Assembly (NCBI GenBank): GCA_050018415.1
Contig: JBEKAB010000018.1
Location: forward strand, 1-64,000
Reading direction: 5' to 3'
Source: UBA1161 sp002311745
GTDB taxonomy: Bacteria > Planctomycetota > Phycisphaerae > Tepidisphaerales > Tepidisphaeraceae
Length of the DNA: 64,000 bases
The notes beneath the pieces are model-generated. The model ran no database searches, was not told the origin of the DNA, and saw nothing but the letters and a program-made list of their open reading frames with translations. Shown piece after piece: positions 33,100-41,853 of this stretch; position 1 is the stretch's first letter; every line of letters starts with the position of its first letter. A program made the position numbers and the translations under genes.

Positions 33100-33237
33100 A
33101 TGAGAGGCAACCGCAACACCCGCATTGGTTTTCCAACTTGCGGTGTCGCCGTATCCGTCATGCTGGCGATGCTTGTTTCTGGTGTCGCCTGCCGCAGGAA
33201 TGAACTGGCGGATTGCCGCCACGCCGCCGTTTCGTGA
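33100..33237 (+). CDS. Small ORF with hydrophobic N-terminal core
   Basis: A possible 45-residue product starts 5 nt after tRNA-Leu, has a hydrophobic core (V-A-V-S-V-M-L-A-M-L-V-S-G-V-A-C) and a Cys that resembles a weak lipobox, and then ends quickly. It has no clear ribosome binding site. It may be a degraded exported protein rather than a gene. The rest of the gap to 33437 holds only the promoter at 33372. Confidence 0.2.
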   Translation: MRGNRNTRIGFPTCGVAVSVMLAMLVSGVACRRNELADCRHAAVS

Positions 33238-33371
33238 GGGGCCACAATGGGCCGCCGTCCCAAATGATGAATTGAGCGTGGAAGTCGAAAAAGTACAATC
33301 GCAGAATCGAATAGGGCAAGCACCTCGATTGTGGGTCGTATCGAGATCATGCCCGGGGCCTCAGGCAAATC

Positions 33372-33399
33372 TTTACAGCCACCGCGTGCGGCCTACAAT
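33372..33399 (+). promoter_or_regulatory. Promoter of the kinase-TPR gene
   Basis: TTTACA (33372-33377), 16-bp spacer, TACAAT (33394-33399), 39 bp before ATG 33438. Confidence 0.55.
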
Positions 33400-33437
33400 T
33401 CCGTGGCGGCAGACACGAGGGTAAAACGGGCGGCCCG

Positions 33438-35585
33438 ATGGACCAACACTCCCCAGACGACGGGGCATCCGAGCCCACGGCAATTCCGCCGTCTGATCGG
33501 CCGAAACCGATCCCCACCCCGTTTGAATCGTCTGCGGCGCGGATTCCCGAACAGATCGGGCCGTATCGCATCCTGGAATTGCTCGGCGAAGGGGGCATGG
33601 GGAGCGTCTACAAAGCCGAACAACGCGCCGGCGTGCGCCGCACGGTGGCGGTGAAGGTGATCAAATCCAGCGGCTCCGGCGCGGATGTGTTGGCGCGTTT
33701 CGACGCGGAACGACAGGCGCTGGCACGGATGGATCATCCCAACATCGCGCGGGTGTTGCACGCCGGGCAGACCGCCGAGGGGCAACCGTATCTCGTGATG
33801 GAATACGTTCCCGGCATTCCCATCACGACGTTCGCCGACCAGAACAAATTGCCGATCTCGCAACGCTTGGAACTGTTCATGCTGGTGTGCAGCGCCATCT
33901 CGCACGCGCATACCAAGGCGATCATTCATCGCGACATCAAGGCGTCCAACGTCCTGGCGTATATGGCGGACGGAAAAGCGACGGTAAAAGTCATCGACTT
34001 TGGAATCGCCAAGGCCTTGGCGGGGGACCGCCTGACCGATCGGACGTTCAATACGCAGATGGGCCGGCCGATCGGAACCTACGCATCGATGAGTCCGGAG
34101 CAGGCGGACGCCAGCCCCGACATCGACACGCGAACGGACGTTTATTCCCTGGGCGTCTTGCTGTACGAGCTGTTGACTGGAATGCATCCGTTCGACCAGA
34201 AGATGCTGGCGAGGCTGGCGGACCAGGAAATGCGCCGGGTGATCCGGGAAGAGAATCCACCGCGACCCAGCACGCGGCTGTCTTCGCTGGGGGCGGAGGG
34301 GGAGACGATTGCGACCGCACGGCGGGTGGCGCGGGAAGCCCTGGCGCGGCAATTACGGGCGGAGCTGGAATGGATCCCGCTGATGGCGATGCGCAAGGAG
34401 CGCGATCGCCGCTATGCCGGCGCGCTGGAGATGTCCGAGGACATCCGCAATTATCTCGAAGGCCGTCCGCTGCGCGCCGGGCCGGAAAGCCAGGCCTATC
34501 GGCTCAAGAAATTCGCCCGCCGCCACCGAGTGCCGCTGATCGCGGCGCTGGCGGTGGTGCTCGGCGTCGCCGGCGCCGTCCAATGGTACATCCACGCCAT
34601 CCGCACCGAACAGCGCAAAACCGAAGCCGCCCTCGCCGTCGCCCAAGCCGAGCGTGACGAGGCCGTGCGCCAGCAACGGATCGCCTTGGCGGTCCAAAAT
34701 TTCCTTTCCGACATGCTCGCCAAGGCCGATCCGAGACAGTCGCTGGGCGAAAACGTCACGGTCGCGCAGGCCATTCAGGCGGCCGCCAAGCATTTGGACA
34801 ACGGCGCGTTGAAGGATGCGCCGCTGGTCGAGGCGTCGATCCGCACGACGATCGGATTGAGCTTTTGGGGACTTGGCCGCCTCGACGATGCCGAGCTGAA
34901 TCTTCGCAGAGCGATGGAAATCAACCGAATGGTCTTGCCCGCGGGCGACCCGGGGATCGCGACGAGCCTGTTCAACCTGGCCTGCGTGCTGAGGAATGAA
35001 TACAAGATCGACGAAGCGGAAAAGCTGCATCGCGAGGCGTTGGCGATTCGCCGCAAGGCGCTGCCTCCCGACGATCCGGCCATCGCCAGCAGTCTGGAAT
35101 ATCTGGGCAACGTGATGCAGGCCCGGGACAAGCTGGCCGAAGCCGAGCAACTGCACCGCGAGTCGCTGGCCATTCGGCGTCGGGCGCTGCCCGCCGGCGA
35201 TCTGGCCATCGCCGAGAGCCTGCGCAAACTCGCCCAGGTGCTTGCCATCGAGAACAAGGCCGCCGAAGCCGAGCCGTTGAGCCGTGAGTCGATGGAGATG
35301 GTTCGCAAGCTGTTTCCCCCCGGTCATCCGGAAATCGCCGAAAGCGAAATCGTCCTGGGGATTGTGCTGGAGGGCGAGCAAGAGTACGACCAGGCCGAAG
35401 CCCTGTTCCGCGAGGCATTGGAGATTCGCCGCAAGGTGTTTCCGGCCGGTCACATCAAAATCCGGCAGGCAATGCTAGATTTGGTGTCTGTGTTGCGACA
35501 CGAGGGAAAGTACGCCGAGGCCGCGTCGCTGGCACGTGCCGCCTTGGACGAAGCGCCAAAGGAGTTCCCGTCCGACAGCAAGTAG
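33438..35585 (+). CDS. Membrane Ser/Thr kinase with C-terminal TPRs, ended by an in-frame TAG
   Basis: The kinase domain (about 40-335) is complete: G-E-G-G-M-G-S-V-Y, V-A-V-K-V-I, H-R-D-I-K-A-S-N, D-F-G-I-A-K and S-P-E-Q. One transmembrane helix follows (about 367-390). The outer part is a TPR array (about 440-715) with 42-residue units of the L-H-R-E-A/S-L-A-I-R-R type. The stop TAG at 35583-35585 falls inside the TPR array. The same frame continues for 89 codons to 35852 with further TPR-like sequence and a Pro/Thr tail. The gene therefore seems to have been longer. Kinase function is probably intact; the last TPR is lost unless the stop is read through. Kinase-TM-TPR proteins of this form are common in planctomycetes. 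Confidence 0.88.
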   Translation: MDQHSPDDGASEPTAIPPSDRPKPIPTPFESSAARIPEQIGPYRILELLGEGGMGSVYKAEQRAGVRRTVAVKVIKSSGSGADVLARFDAERQALARMDHPNIARVLHAGQTAEGQPYLVMEYVPGIPITTFADQNKLPISQRLELFMLVCSAISHAHTKAIIHRDIKASNVLAYMADGKATVKVIDFGIAKALAGDRLTDRTFNTQMGRPIGTYASMSPEQADASPDIDTRTDVYSLGVLLYELLTGMHPFDQKMLARLADQEMRRVIREENPPRPSTRLSSLGAEGETIATARRVAREALARQLRAELEWIPLMAMRKERDRRYAGALEMSEDIRNYLEGRPLRAGPESQAYRLKKFARRHRVPLIAALAVVLGVAGAVQWYIHAIRTEQRKTEAALAVAQAERDEAVRQQRIALAVQNFLSDMLAKADPRQSLGENVTVAQAIQAAAKHLDNGALKDAPLVEASIRTTIGLSFWGLGRLDDAELNLRRAMEINRMVLPAGDPGIATSLFNLACVLRNEYKIDEAEKLHREALAIRRKALPPDDPAIASSLEYLGNVMQARDKLAEAEQLHRESLAIRRRALPAGDLAIAESLRKLAQVLAIENKAAEAEPLSRESMEMVRKLFPPGHPEIAESEIVLGIVLEGEQEYDQAEALFREALEIRRKVFPAGHIKIRQAMLDLVSVLRHEGKYAEAASLARAALDEAPKEFPSDSK

Positions 35586-35855
35586 CTCCTCGAAGAAATG
35601 TATGGGCTGGCGCACGTGCTGGAATCGCAGGGCAAATACGCCCAGGCCGAGCAGCAATATCGGGAACAGCCGGAGATTCAACGGAAACATCACCCCGCCG
35701 GCGCGAGGGCGGAGGCGGAAGCGTTGGCGGAATTGCTGGATCAAGCCAGCCGCAGCCCCGAAGCGGCCGCGATCCGCAAAAAATTCTCCATCGCGCAGCC
35801 GGCAACGCAACCCTCCGCCACCCGCCCAGCTCCCCAGCCGCCGTCGAATTAAAGC
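35586..35855 (+). pseudogene. Detached C-terminal TPR tail of the preceding kinase
   Basis: Directly after the TAG the frame reads L-L-E-E-M-Y-G-L-A-H-V-L-E-S-Q-G-K-Y-A-Q-A, a canonical TPR helix pair in register with the array upstream, then an Ala/Pro-rich tail ending in TAA. A start at ATG 35598 is possible but has no ribosome binding site. Confidence 0.7.
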
Positions 35856-35914
35856 TCGCGCCAACGAATGGCCTTTACTTAAGCCGCAACCGTTTTGGTT
35901 TTCAACCTTTCGCG

Positions 35915-36493
35915 TAGCTGCCGGCGCTGTTGGCGATTTTCGTGCGTTTCGGAGTGGGCGAGTCGGACGTGTGGCGGCGCGGGCGGGCCGCCAACTGGCG
36001 GGAGCTGGTGCGCGGGATCGGGCGGCATTGGCCGGTCTTCGTGTATCTGGTGGCGATGATGACGATGATGAATCTATCCTCGCACGGAACGCAGGACCTT
36101 TATCCGGCGTTCTTGCAGCGCAGCCGGGGGCTGCGGGTGAAGGACCGCTCGGCGCTGACGGCCATCTCGATGGTGGGAGCGATCCTGGGCGGGCTGTGCT
36201 TCGGGCGGATATCGGATCACTTCGGGCGGCGTCGGGCGATGGCGGCGGCGTTTGCGGGGGCGATCTGCACGGTGCCGCTGTCGCTGGCCACTCATCCGAA
36301 GAACGCCGTCCTGAGCGGTACACTGACCGCCCCCGTGGTGGACGGTGTGGCCACGTTCAATGAATTGTCGCTCAATGTTCCAGGCTGTTACAGGTTGGTG
36401 GCCGCCGATAGCAACGCGATTCCATCGATTACGTCTCCACCCTTTAACGTGAAGACGTGTGTCGGCGACGGGGGGCGACGCGACGAAAAGTAG
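35915..36493 (+). pseudogene. Chimeric relic: MFS transporter fragment joined to surface-protein fragment
   Basis: From the TAG at 35915 the frame encodes the middle of a major-facilitator transporter (A-I-F-V-R-F-G-V-G-E-S-D-V-W, then helices and G-R-I-S-D-H-F-G-R-R-R-A-M-A), including the conserved inter-helix D-x-x-G-R-R-R motif. Both ends are missing. At about 36295 it runs without a stop into a beta-type segment (V-L-S-G-T-L-T-A-P-V-V-D-G-V-A-T-F) typical of bacterial Ig-like repeats in planctomycete surface proteins, ending at 36493. No membrane protein of this shape would be complete. I read it as a fusion of two gene remnants. Confidence 0.7.
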
Positions 36494-36514
36494 AAGGCCC
36501 GCGTAAGTTCAATT

Positions 36515-37819
36515 TTAGACAGCCACGTCGGATAGGCTTGGCGCGGTCGGGTTGGCCAGGGCTTCGCGGGCTTTGGCGTCGTCGAAGACGCCCTCCCAGC
36601 GGGCGATGGCGACGGTGGCGATGCCGTTGCCGATCAGATTGGTCACGGCCCGGGCCTGATTCACGAAACTTTCGATCCCCAAAAGCAACACGATGCCGGC
36701 AACGGGAATCTTGTCGTTCATGGATGCCAGAGTCGCCGCCAACGTCACGAAGCCCGCGCCCGCCACGCCGGCCGAGCCTTTGGACGTCAGCAGCAGCACC
36801 GCCAGCACGACGAGCTGATCGGCCAGGCTCAGGTGGATGCCCATGGCCTGGGCGATGAAGATCGCAGCCATGGTCAGGTAGATGCTTGTGCCATCGGCGT
36901 TGAAGGTGTAGCCGGCCGGAAGGACCAGATCGACCAGGGATTTTTCGCAGCCGAGATTTTGCAGTTTCACGATCATCTGCGGCAGCACGGCCTCCGTGGA
37001 GCAGGTGCCGAAGACGATCAGGATTTCATCCTTGATGTACTTGAGGAATTGCCACAGGGAAATGCGGCTGACGGCCGCGACCAGGCCCAACACGGCGAAG
37101 ATGAAAACCAGGCAAGTGAGGTAGACGCAAGCCATCAGACGGCCGTAGGAGACGAGCTTGGCCGTGCCGTATCTGCCGATCACAAACGCCATGGAGCCGA
37201 ACGCCGCCAGGGGAGCGAGGTACATCACGATGCGCACCATGGCGAACATCGCGTGCAGAAACACGTCCAGCAGATCGATCAGTTGTTGTTTTCGGGGGCC
37301 CGCGCGCGACAGGGCGATGCCGAAAAGCACGGAAATGAGGATGATGGGCAGCATCTTGCCCTCAGCGAACGCGCCGACCGCGCTGTTGGGGATGATGTCC
37401 ATGAGGAAATTGATGGCGCCGGGCTTGGGCGCCGCCGCGGCATAGCCGGAGACTTGCGATTGATCCAGCAGCGCCGGATTGATGTTCATCCCCGATCCCG
37501 GTCGCACCACGTTCACCACCACCAGCCCGATGATCAGGGCGATGGTGGACAGGACCTCGAAGTAGACCAGGGCTTTGACGCCGACCCGCCCCACCGTCTT
37601 CAGGTCGCCCATGCGCGCGATGCCGACGGTCACCGTGCCGAAGATGATCGGCGCCAGCATCATGCGGATGAGCTTGATGAACGCGGTGCCCAGAATTCCC
37701 AGTTTGTCGGTGCGGCCGGGGAAAAGGCATCCCACCACGATGCCCAAAGCCATGCCGATCAGAAGTTGGACCCAGAGCTGAGAAAGCAGGCTTTTTCGCC
37801 GTCGATTGTTCTGGGCCAC
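36515..37819 (-). CDS. Dicarboxylate/amino acid:cation symporter (DAACS family)
   Basis: This inner-membrane symporter (434 residues) takes up C4-dicarboxylates or acidic amino acids with H+ or Na+. Visible signatures: P-I-I-F-G-T-V-T-V-G-I-A in helix 2-3, F-G-T-C-S-T-E-A-V-L-P (hairpin 1 serine-rich tip), G-Y-T-F-N-A-D-G-T-S-I-Y (helix 7) and S-K-G-S-A-G-V-A-G-A-G-F (hairpin 2). The A-x-x-x-x-R-x-x-x-N-x-x-G-N helix 8 motif is kept (N-Q-A-R-A-V-T-N-L-I-G-N). The DctA-like N-x-D-G-T supports dicarboxylates, but GltP cannot be excluded. It is convergent with the relic at 35915-36493. Confidence 0.9.
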   Translation of the reverse strand: MAQNNRRRKSLLSQLWVQLLIGMALGIVVGCLFPGRTDKLGILGTAFIKLIRMMLAPIIFGTVTVGIARMGDLKTVGRVGVKALVYFEVLSTIALIIGLVVVNVVRPGSGMNINPALLDQSQVSGYAAAAPKPGAINFLMDIIPNSAVGAFAEGKMLPIILISVLFGIALSRAGPRKQQLIDLLDVFLHAMFAMVRIVMYLAPLAAFGSMAFVIGRYGTAKLVSYGRLMACVYLTCLVFIFAVLGLVAAVSRISLWQFLKYIKDEILIVFGTCSTEAVLPQMIVKLQNLGCEKSLVDLVLPAGYTFNADGTSIYLTMAAIFIAQAMGIHLSLADQLVVLAVLLLTSKGSAGVAGAGFVTLAATLASMNDKIPVAGIVLLLGIESFVNQARAVTNLIGNGIATVAIARWEGVFDDAKAREALANPTAPSLSDVAV

Positions 37820-37880
37820 GATCTTCCTCCGCCGCCCCAGAATATCAGTTCCGCCGACGACAACTGCAAGTGCAGAGGTT

Positions 37881-38903
37881 TCACACGTCGCGGTCCACCG
37901 CCGTCGCGATGCGCTTGATCGCCTTCATCATCTCCGAGAATTGTCGCGGCGTGATCGACTGGGCGCCGTCGGTGAGGGCGTGTTCGGGATCGTTGTGCAC
38001 CTCGATGATCAGGCCATCGGCGCCGGCGGCGACGGCGGCGCGGCACATGCTGTCCACCAGGTAGCTCTTGCCCGTCCCCTGGCTGGGATCGACCACCACC
38101 GGCAGATGGCTCACGCGATGCAGTTCCGGCACCGCCGCCAGGGCCAGGGTGTTGCGAACGTAATCCTCGTAGGTGCGGATGCCGCGCTCGCACAGCATCA
38201 CCTGCGTGTTGCCCTTGGCCATGATGTACTCGGCGGCAAGCAAAAATTCCTCCAGCGTCGCGCTCATGCCGCGCTTCAGCAGCACCGGTTTGTCCTGCTC
38301 GCCGACGGCGTTGAGCAGGTTGAAATTCTGCATGTTGCGAGCCCCCACTTGCAGCACATCGGCGTAGCGGTGGACCAGGTCCACTTGATCGATGGACATC
38401 ACTTCGGTGACGACGGCCAGGCCGGTTTGCTCGCGAGCCAGGGCGAGCAATTGCAAACCCTCTTCGGCCAGCCCTTGGAAGGAATAGGGATTGGTCCTGG
38501 GCTTGAACGCTCCGCCGCGCAAGGCCACAGCGCCGGATTCCTTGACGGCGTGGGCAATCTCCAGGATCTGCGACTTGCTTTCCACGCTGCACGGACCGGC
38601 GATGACGGCGACGGTTTTGCCGCCGACCTTGGCGTTGGTCTTTCCGCCCAGGGGAACGGCGGTGCGATCCTTTTTCACCTCGCGGGAGGCGATCTTGTAA
38701 GCCGCCAGGATCGGCACCACGCGGTCCACTCCCGCGACCGATTCCAGGGCGGAGCGGTCCTTGAACCGGTCATCGCCGATGACCGCCACGACCGTTCGCT
38801 CCTCGCCGACGATGATGTGCTCTTTGAGCCCCATTTCACGTACCAGTTGGACCACGTGGTCGATTTCCTTCTTGCTCGAGCCGGGTTTCATGACGACAAC
38901 CAT
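37881..38903 (-). CDS. aroF: 3-deoxy-7-phosphoheptulonate synthase (DAHP synthase)
   Basis: The enzyme condenses phosphoenolpyruvate with erythrose 4-phosphate, the entry step of the shikimate pathway whose next enzyme is AroB at 21871. It has 340 residues. An N-terminal ferredoxin-like regulatory segment (about 1-80, starting M-V-V-V-M-K-P-G) precedes the barrel with V-I-A-G-P-C-S-V-E-S, G-A-F-K-P-R-T-N-P-Y-S-F-Q-G, G-A-R-N-M-Q-N-F, L-K-R-G and D-P-S-Q-G-T-G. This layout matches the Thermotoga/Bacillus-type (AroA I-beta) enzymes, where the N-domain mediates feedback control by aromatic amino acids. ATG 38903 is preferred with GGAGG 4 nt upstream; the open frame runs much further upstream as non-homologous Arg-rich sequence. 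A hairpin lies upstream at 38943-38994. Confidence 0.92.
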   Translation of the reverse strand: MVVVMKPGSSKKEIDHVVQLVREMGLKEHIIVGEERTVVAVIGDDRFKDRSALESVAGVDRVVPILAAYKIASREVKKDRTAVPLGGKTNAKVGGKTVAVIAGPCSVESKSQILEIAHAVKESGAVALRGGAFKPRTNPYSFQGLAEEGLQLLALAREQTGLAVVTEVMSIDQVDLVHRYADVLQVGARNMQNFNLLNAVGEQDKPVLLKRGMSATLEEFLLAAEYIMAKGNTQVMLCERGIRTYEDYVRNTLALAAVPELHRVSHLPVVVDPSQGTGKSYLVDSMCRAAVAAGADGLIIEVHNDPEHALTDGAQSITPRQFSEMMKAIKRIATAVDRDV

Positions 38904-38942
38904 GACGCCTCCGATGACGCTAACGAAAAGGCCCCAGGATTC

Positions 38943-38994
38943 GCGTCCTGAGGCCATTGGTGTCTGCGTGCGTAATGCTTGCGGCTCAGGACGC
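38943..38994 (-). promoter_or_regulatory. Stem-loop in the leader of the DAHP synthase gene
   Basis: GCGTCCTGAG (38943-38952) and CTCAGGACGC (38985-38994) are a perfect 10-bp inverted repeat with a 32-nt loop, 40 bp before ATG 38903 on the minus strand. It could be an attenuator-like leader or protein-binding site; no leader peptide rich in aromatic residues is visible. Confidence 0.45.
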
Positions 38995-39216
38995 GGCTTG
39001 TTCGGCCGGGTAAAAGTACCCGGTAAACCAGAACCAAAATGCGCGTGCCTGGCGCTGCATATCAGGAATAGATATATACCACCGCCGGCGGGCCTGTCAA
39101 AGCCGGCTAGGCCCCGAGATTCGCCAAATCGCCGGGTGCGCTGGCGCAGGGGTGGGGTGCGGCTTGACCGTGGGCGGGTGGATACTGAACAATGTCTGGC
39201 CGCATTGGGAGGCATC

Positions 39217-39561
39217 ATGGCAAAGAAACGAGCTCGCAAGGCTTCGCGCAAGAAAGGCCGATCCGCCGCCAAGGCTGGCGGCCGAAGGCGTTCCACGGCG
39301 AAAAAGACGCGCAGGAAAGCCGCCCGTAGGCCGGTGCGCCGCGTCCGCAAGGCGCCGCGCCGGGTAGCCAAACGGCCGGTGGTTCGTCGGGTCGTGCCCA
39401 AGCCGGTCGTGCCCAAGCCGGTCGTGCCCAGGCCGGTCGCGCCGCCGGAGTCGTGGCTCCCGCCGCCGCCACCGCCGGTCGTCCCGACCCCGGCGCCGCA
39501 GCCTGAGCCCCAAACGCCCAGCGCTCCGCCGGAGCCGCCGACGTCAGAAGAGATGATCTGA
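39217..39561 (+). CDS. Histone H1-like Lys/Arg-rich protein with Pro-rich tail
   Basis: This 114-residue protein has an ATG preceded by GGGAGG (39207-39212). Residues 1-60 are almost only Lys, Arg, Ala, Ser and Val (A-K-K-R-A-R-K-A-S-R-K-K-G-R), like bacterial H1-type tails. A short V-V-P-K-P repeat (about 58-75) leads into a Pro/Glu/Thr-rich acidic C-terminus. It lacks a signal peptide and any globular domain. DNA or RNA binding by the basic half is inferred. The frame is open far upstream (to 38761) but only as antisense to the DAHP synthase gene. It is 30 bp before the GT39 gene and may share a transcript. Confidence 0.7.
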   Translation: MAKKRARKASRKKGRSAAKAGGRRRSTAKKTRRKAARRPVRRVRKAPRRVAKRPVVRRVVPKPVVPKPVVPRPVAPPESWLPPPPPPVVPTPAPQPEPQTPSAPPEPPTSEEMI

Positions 39562-39591
39562 CGTAAGGCACCGATCGAGCCTCGTCATCGG

Positions 39592-41322
39592 ATGACCAGC
39601 ACGATCCCCGAAATACCGCCGCCGGCGCCGGCGTCGCCCGCCGCCCCGATGCCTCCGCGCGGCGGGCTGGAACGCTGGTGCGGCTGGATCGCCCTGACCC
39701 TGGCGGCGCTCTCGCTGCTCAGCATCCGCTCGTATCCGTTTTACGATCCCGACGAATTCAACTACATCGACGCTTCGCGAGGGATGGTCGAGCAGGGCGA
39801 CTGGATCACGCCGCACTTCAACGGCGAGGCGCGCGTCGTCAAACCCGTCCTGTTCTACTGGATCGTCGCCGCGACCTTCAAGATATTCGGCGCCCACGTT
39901 GCGCTAGCGCGGCTCTGCTCCGCCGCCGCGGCGGCGGCAGGCGTGGTCATGGTCGGACTGACGGCCCGGCATCTTTTGGGGAATCGCGCGGCGCTGTTGG
40001 CCGCCCTGTTTGCCGCCGGACACCTTAGCGTCGCGCAGCTCAGCCACGTCGCCAGCGTGGACCCCACTCTCTGGGCCTTCACCGCCGTGGCCAATTGCGC
40101 GTTTATCCGCGTGGCCTTTCCGCTGGACGATGGCGCTTTATCCCGCGGCTGTGGATACCTGTTTTTCGCGGCGACGGCGCTGGCGCTGCTGACCAAAGGC
40201 CCCGTGGCGCTGGTCTGGTGTCTGGTGCCGTTTCTGTGGCTGATCATCCGCCGCGATTGGGCGGCGCTGGGCCGATTCCCCTGGGTCCGCGGCGTTTTGC
40301 TCATGCTCCTGCTGGTCGTGCCCTGGGCCAGTTTCTTCATCGCGCGCAACGCCCACCAGCTCAAAGCGATGCTGTGGGAAAGCACCTCGCACGAATCCTA
40401 CGCGCAGTTCGCCGGGCCCACCTCTTCCCTGGGCGACGCCGCTCGCATCTTGGAGCAACTTCTGCCCAGCATCGGGCCGTGGCTGCCCCTGATCATCCTG
40501 GCTTTGGTCGGCGGCTGGCGCGCGGGATTCAACGCCAAAACGCGCTGCGGCGCGTTTTTGATCTTCTGGCTGGCGACCCTGCTGCTCATCCTGACGCTGG
40601 CGCACAACAAGAGCTTTCGCTACATGCTGACGCCGATCGGCCCGACGTGCCTGCTTCTGGCCGGCTGGTTCGACGCCGCCCTGGACGATCCCAAAACGCG
40701 CAGGGGTCTGTCCGTCGCCGCGATTTCCTATGGCATCGTGACCGCCCTGCTGGCCGTTCCGATCCTGGTCGTCATTTTCGCCAACCCTCACGAGGAGACG
40801 CGCTGGCTGTGGGGGCACGTCGCGGTCCTGGCGATCTGCAGCGAGATGCTGCTGCGAAGTTGGCGCAGCGGGCGCATCCACCGCCTGTTGCCGGCGATGG
40901 TGGTCGGCGTCATTTACGTCAACATGTTCGTGGCCAACCTGAGCATACCGCCCCTGACGGGCACGACGATGGCGACGCTGGGGGGCGTCATCGAGCGCTC
41001 CGTGCCGCCGGATCAGCCGTTCGTCGCCGCCGGGGGCCTCAGCCCGCGCTACCTGGTCTATTTTTCGCGTCGGCTGATGCGGGATGTGCGTACACCGGGA
41101 CAACTGGCGGCCGCTCTGGAGACTGCGCCGGCGTGCCTCGTGCGTCAAAGAGATTGGGATCAGGTGCCCCCGCAAATGCGCGCGCCCTTTGTGACCGTGG
41201 CGCACTGCATCGTGCCGCGCCGTCCGCCGATCCTCTCACCGGTCCTGGCCAAGAACCGCGAGGAGGCGATCCTGGTCGTTCGCCAAAGCCTCGCCGCAAC
41301 GCAGCCGTCCGTATCGCATTGA
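39592..41322 (+). CDS. GT39-type glycosyltransferase (ArnT-like)
   Basis: The polytopic inner-membrane protein has 576 residues. After a Pro/Ala-rich cytoplasmic start, the first periplasmic loop carries P-F-Y-D-P-D-E-F-N-Y, the acidic D-x-D/E motif of family 39 and ArnT-like transferases, followed by G-D-W-I-T-P-H-F-N-G and V-K-P-V-L-F-Y-W. Many helices follow and a soluble periplasmic C-terminal domain (about 455-560). These enzymes move sugars from polyprenyl phosphate to lipid A, proteins or glycans; which of these applies cannot be told. KDO synthesis (19954) makes lipid A or core modification plausible. Confidence 0.85.
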   Translation: MTSTIPEIPPPAPASPAAPMPPRGGLERWCGWIALTLAALSLLSIRSYPFYDPDEFNYIDASRGMVEQGDWITPHFNGEARVVKPVLFYWIVAATFKIFGAHVALARLCSAAAAAAGVVMVGLTARHLLGNRAALLAALFAAGHLSVAQLSHVASVDPTLWAFTAVANCAFIRVAFPLDDGALSRGCGYLFFAATALALLTKGPVALVWCLVPFLWLIIRRDWAALGRFPWVRGVLLMLLLVVPWASFFIARNAHQLKAMLWESTSHESYAQFAGPTSSLGDAARILEQLLPSIGPWLPLIILALVGGWRAGFNAKTRCGAFLIFWLATLLLILTLAHNKSFRYMLTPIGPTCLLLAGWFDAALDDPKTRRGLSVAAISYGIVTALLAVPILVVIFANPHEETRWLWGHVAVLAICSEMLLRSWRSGRIHRLLPAMVVGVIYVNMFVANLSIPPLTGTTMATLGGVIERSVPPDQPFVAAGGLSPRYLVYFSRRLMRDVRTPGQLAAALETAPACLVRQRDWDQVPPQMRAPFVTVAHCIVPRRPPILSPVLAKNREEAILVVRQSLAATQPSVSH

Positions 41323-41679
41323 ACGCGGCACCCCGCAGCGCGCCTCTTCGTCTCTTCGTCTCTTCGTCTCTGAGACCTAGAGCGTCCACCCCACGCCCGC
41401 TTCCGTGTCGAAATTCAAATCCGCCCGCTCATACCACTGATAACCCACGTCGCATGCCCATGGCCTTCCCATGCCGGCCATTTGTGTTTCCTCCGACGAT
41501 GAAGTGCGCAAGAATCCAAAACAAACGCCGGGGGTTGATAAGTGCAACGAGCGCGGCTTTGGCCGGCGATCCGCGCGATGGGCAAGCCGCGGTTTTCGGC
41601 CTACTAAAAAAGAAGAACAGTGGAGCAGTAGAACAGTAGACCGTCCCGGCACGCCGGGACTCTGTTCGCCTGCGGCGAA
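41323..41679. other. Intergenic region with short TCTTCGTC repeats
   Basis: A run of three TCTTCGTC units lies at about 41345-41370 just after the GT39 gene. A CAGTAGAACAGTAGA-like stretch lies near 41620-41640, and a similar one recurs near 59950-59980. No gene is supported; the open frames overlap the tRNA-Ser antisense. Confidence 0.5.
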
Positions 41680-41766
41680 CGGAGAGGGGGAGATTCGAAC
41701 TCCCGCTACCCTTGCGGGCAGACCGGTTTTCGAAACCGGCGCATTCAACCACTCTGCCACCTCTCC
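41680..41766 (-). tRNA. tRNA-Ser (CGA)
   Basis: This 87-nt class II tRNA has acceptor stem GGAGAGG with CCTCTCC, D arm GTGGTTGAATGC, anticodon loop TTCGAAA giving CGA (41730-41732), a long variable arm, T arm GAGTTCGAATCTC and discriminator G, as expected for serine. It decodes UCG. Confidence 0.95.
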
Positions 41767-41853
41767 TCAATCGCACGCACCATAGCCCCAAATCGCCCGC
41801 GTTTCCAGCCGCCGATGGCTCCGCGAGCCGCGCCGGTGTAAAAAAGGAAGCTC

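Noticed and set aside
41471..41785. Short plus-strand ORF spanning tRNA-Ser
   Set aside because: Its translation is the antisense of the tRNA; no homology and no ribosome binding site.
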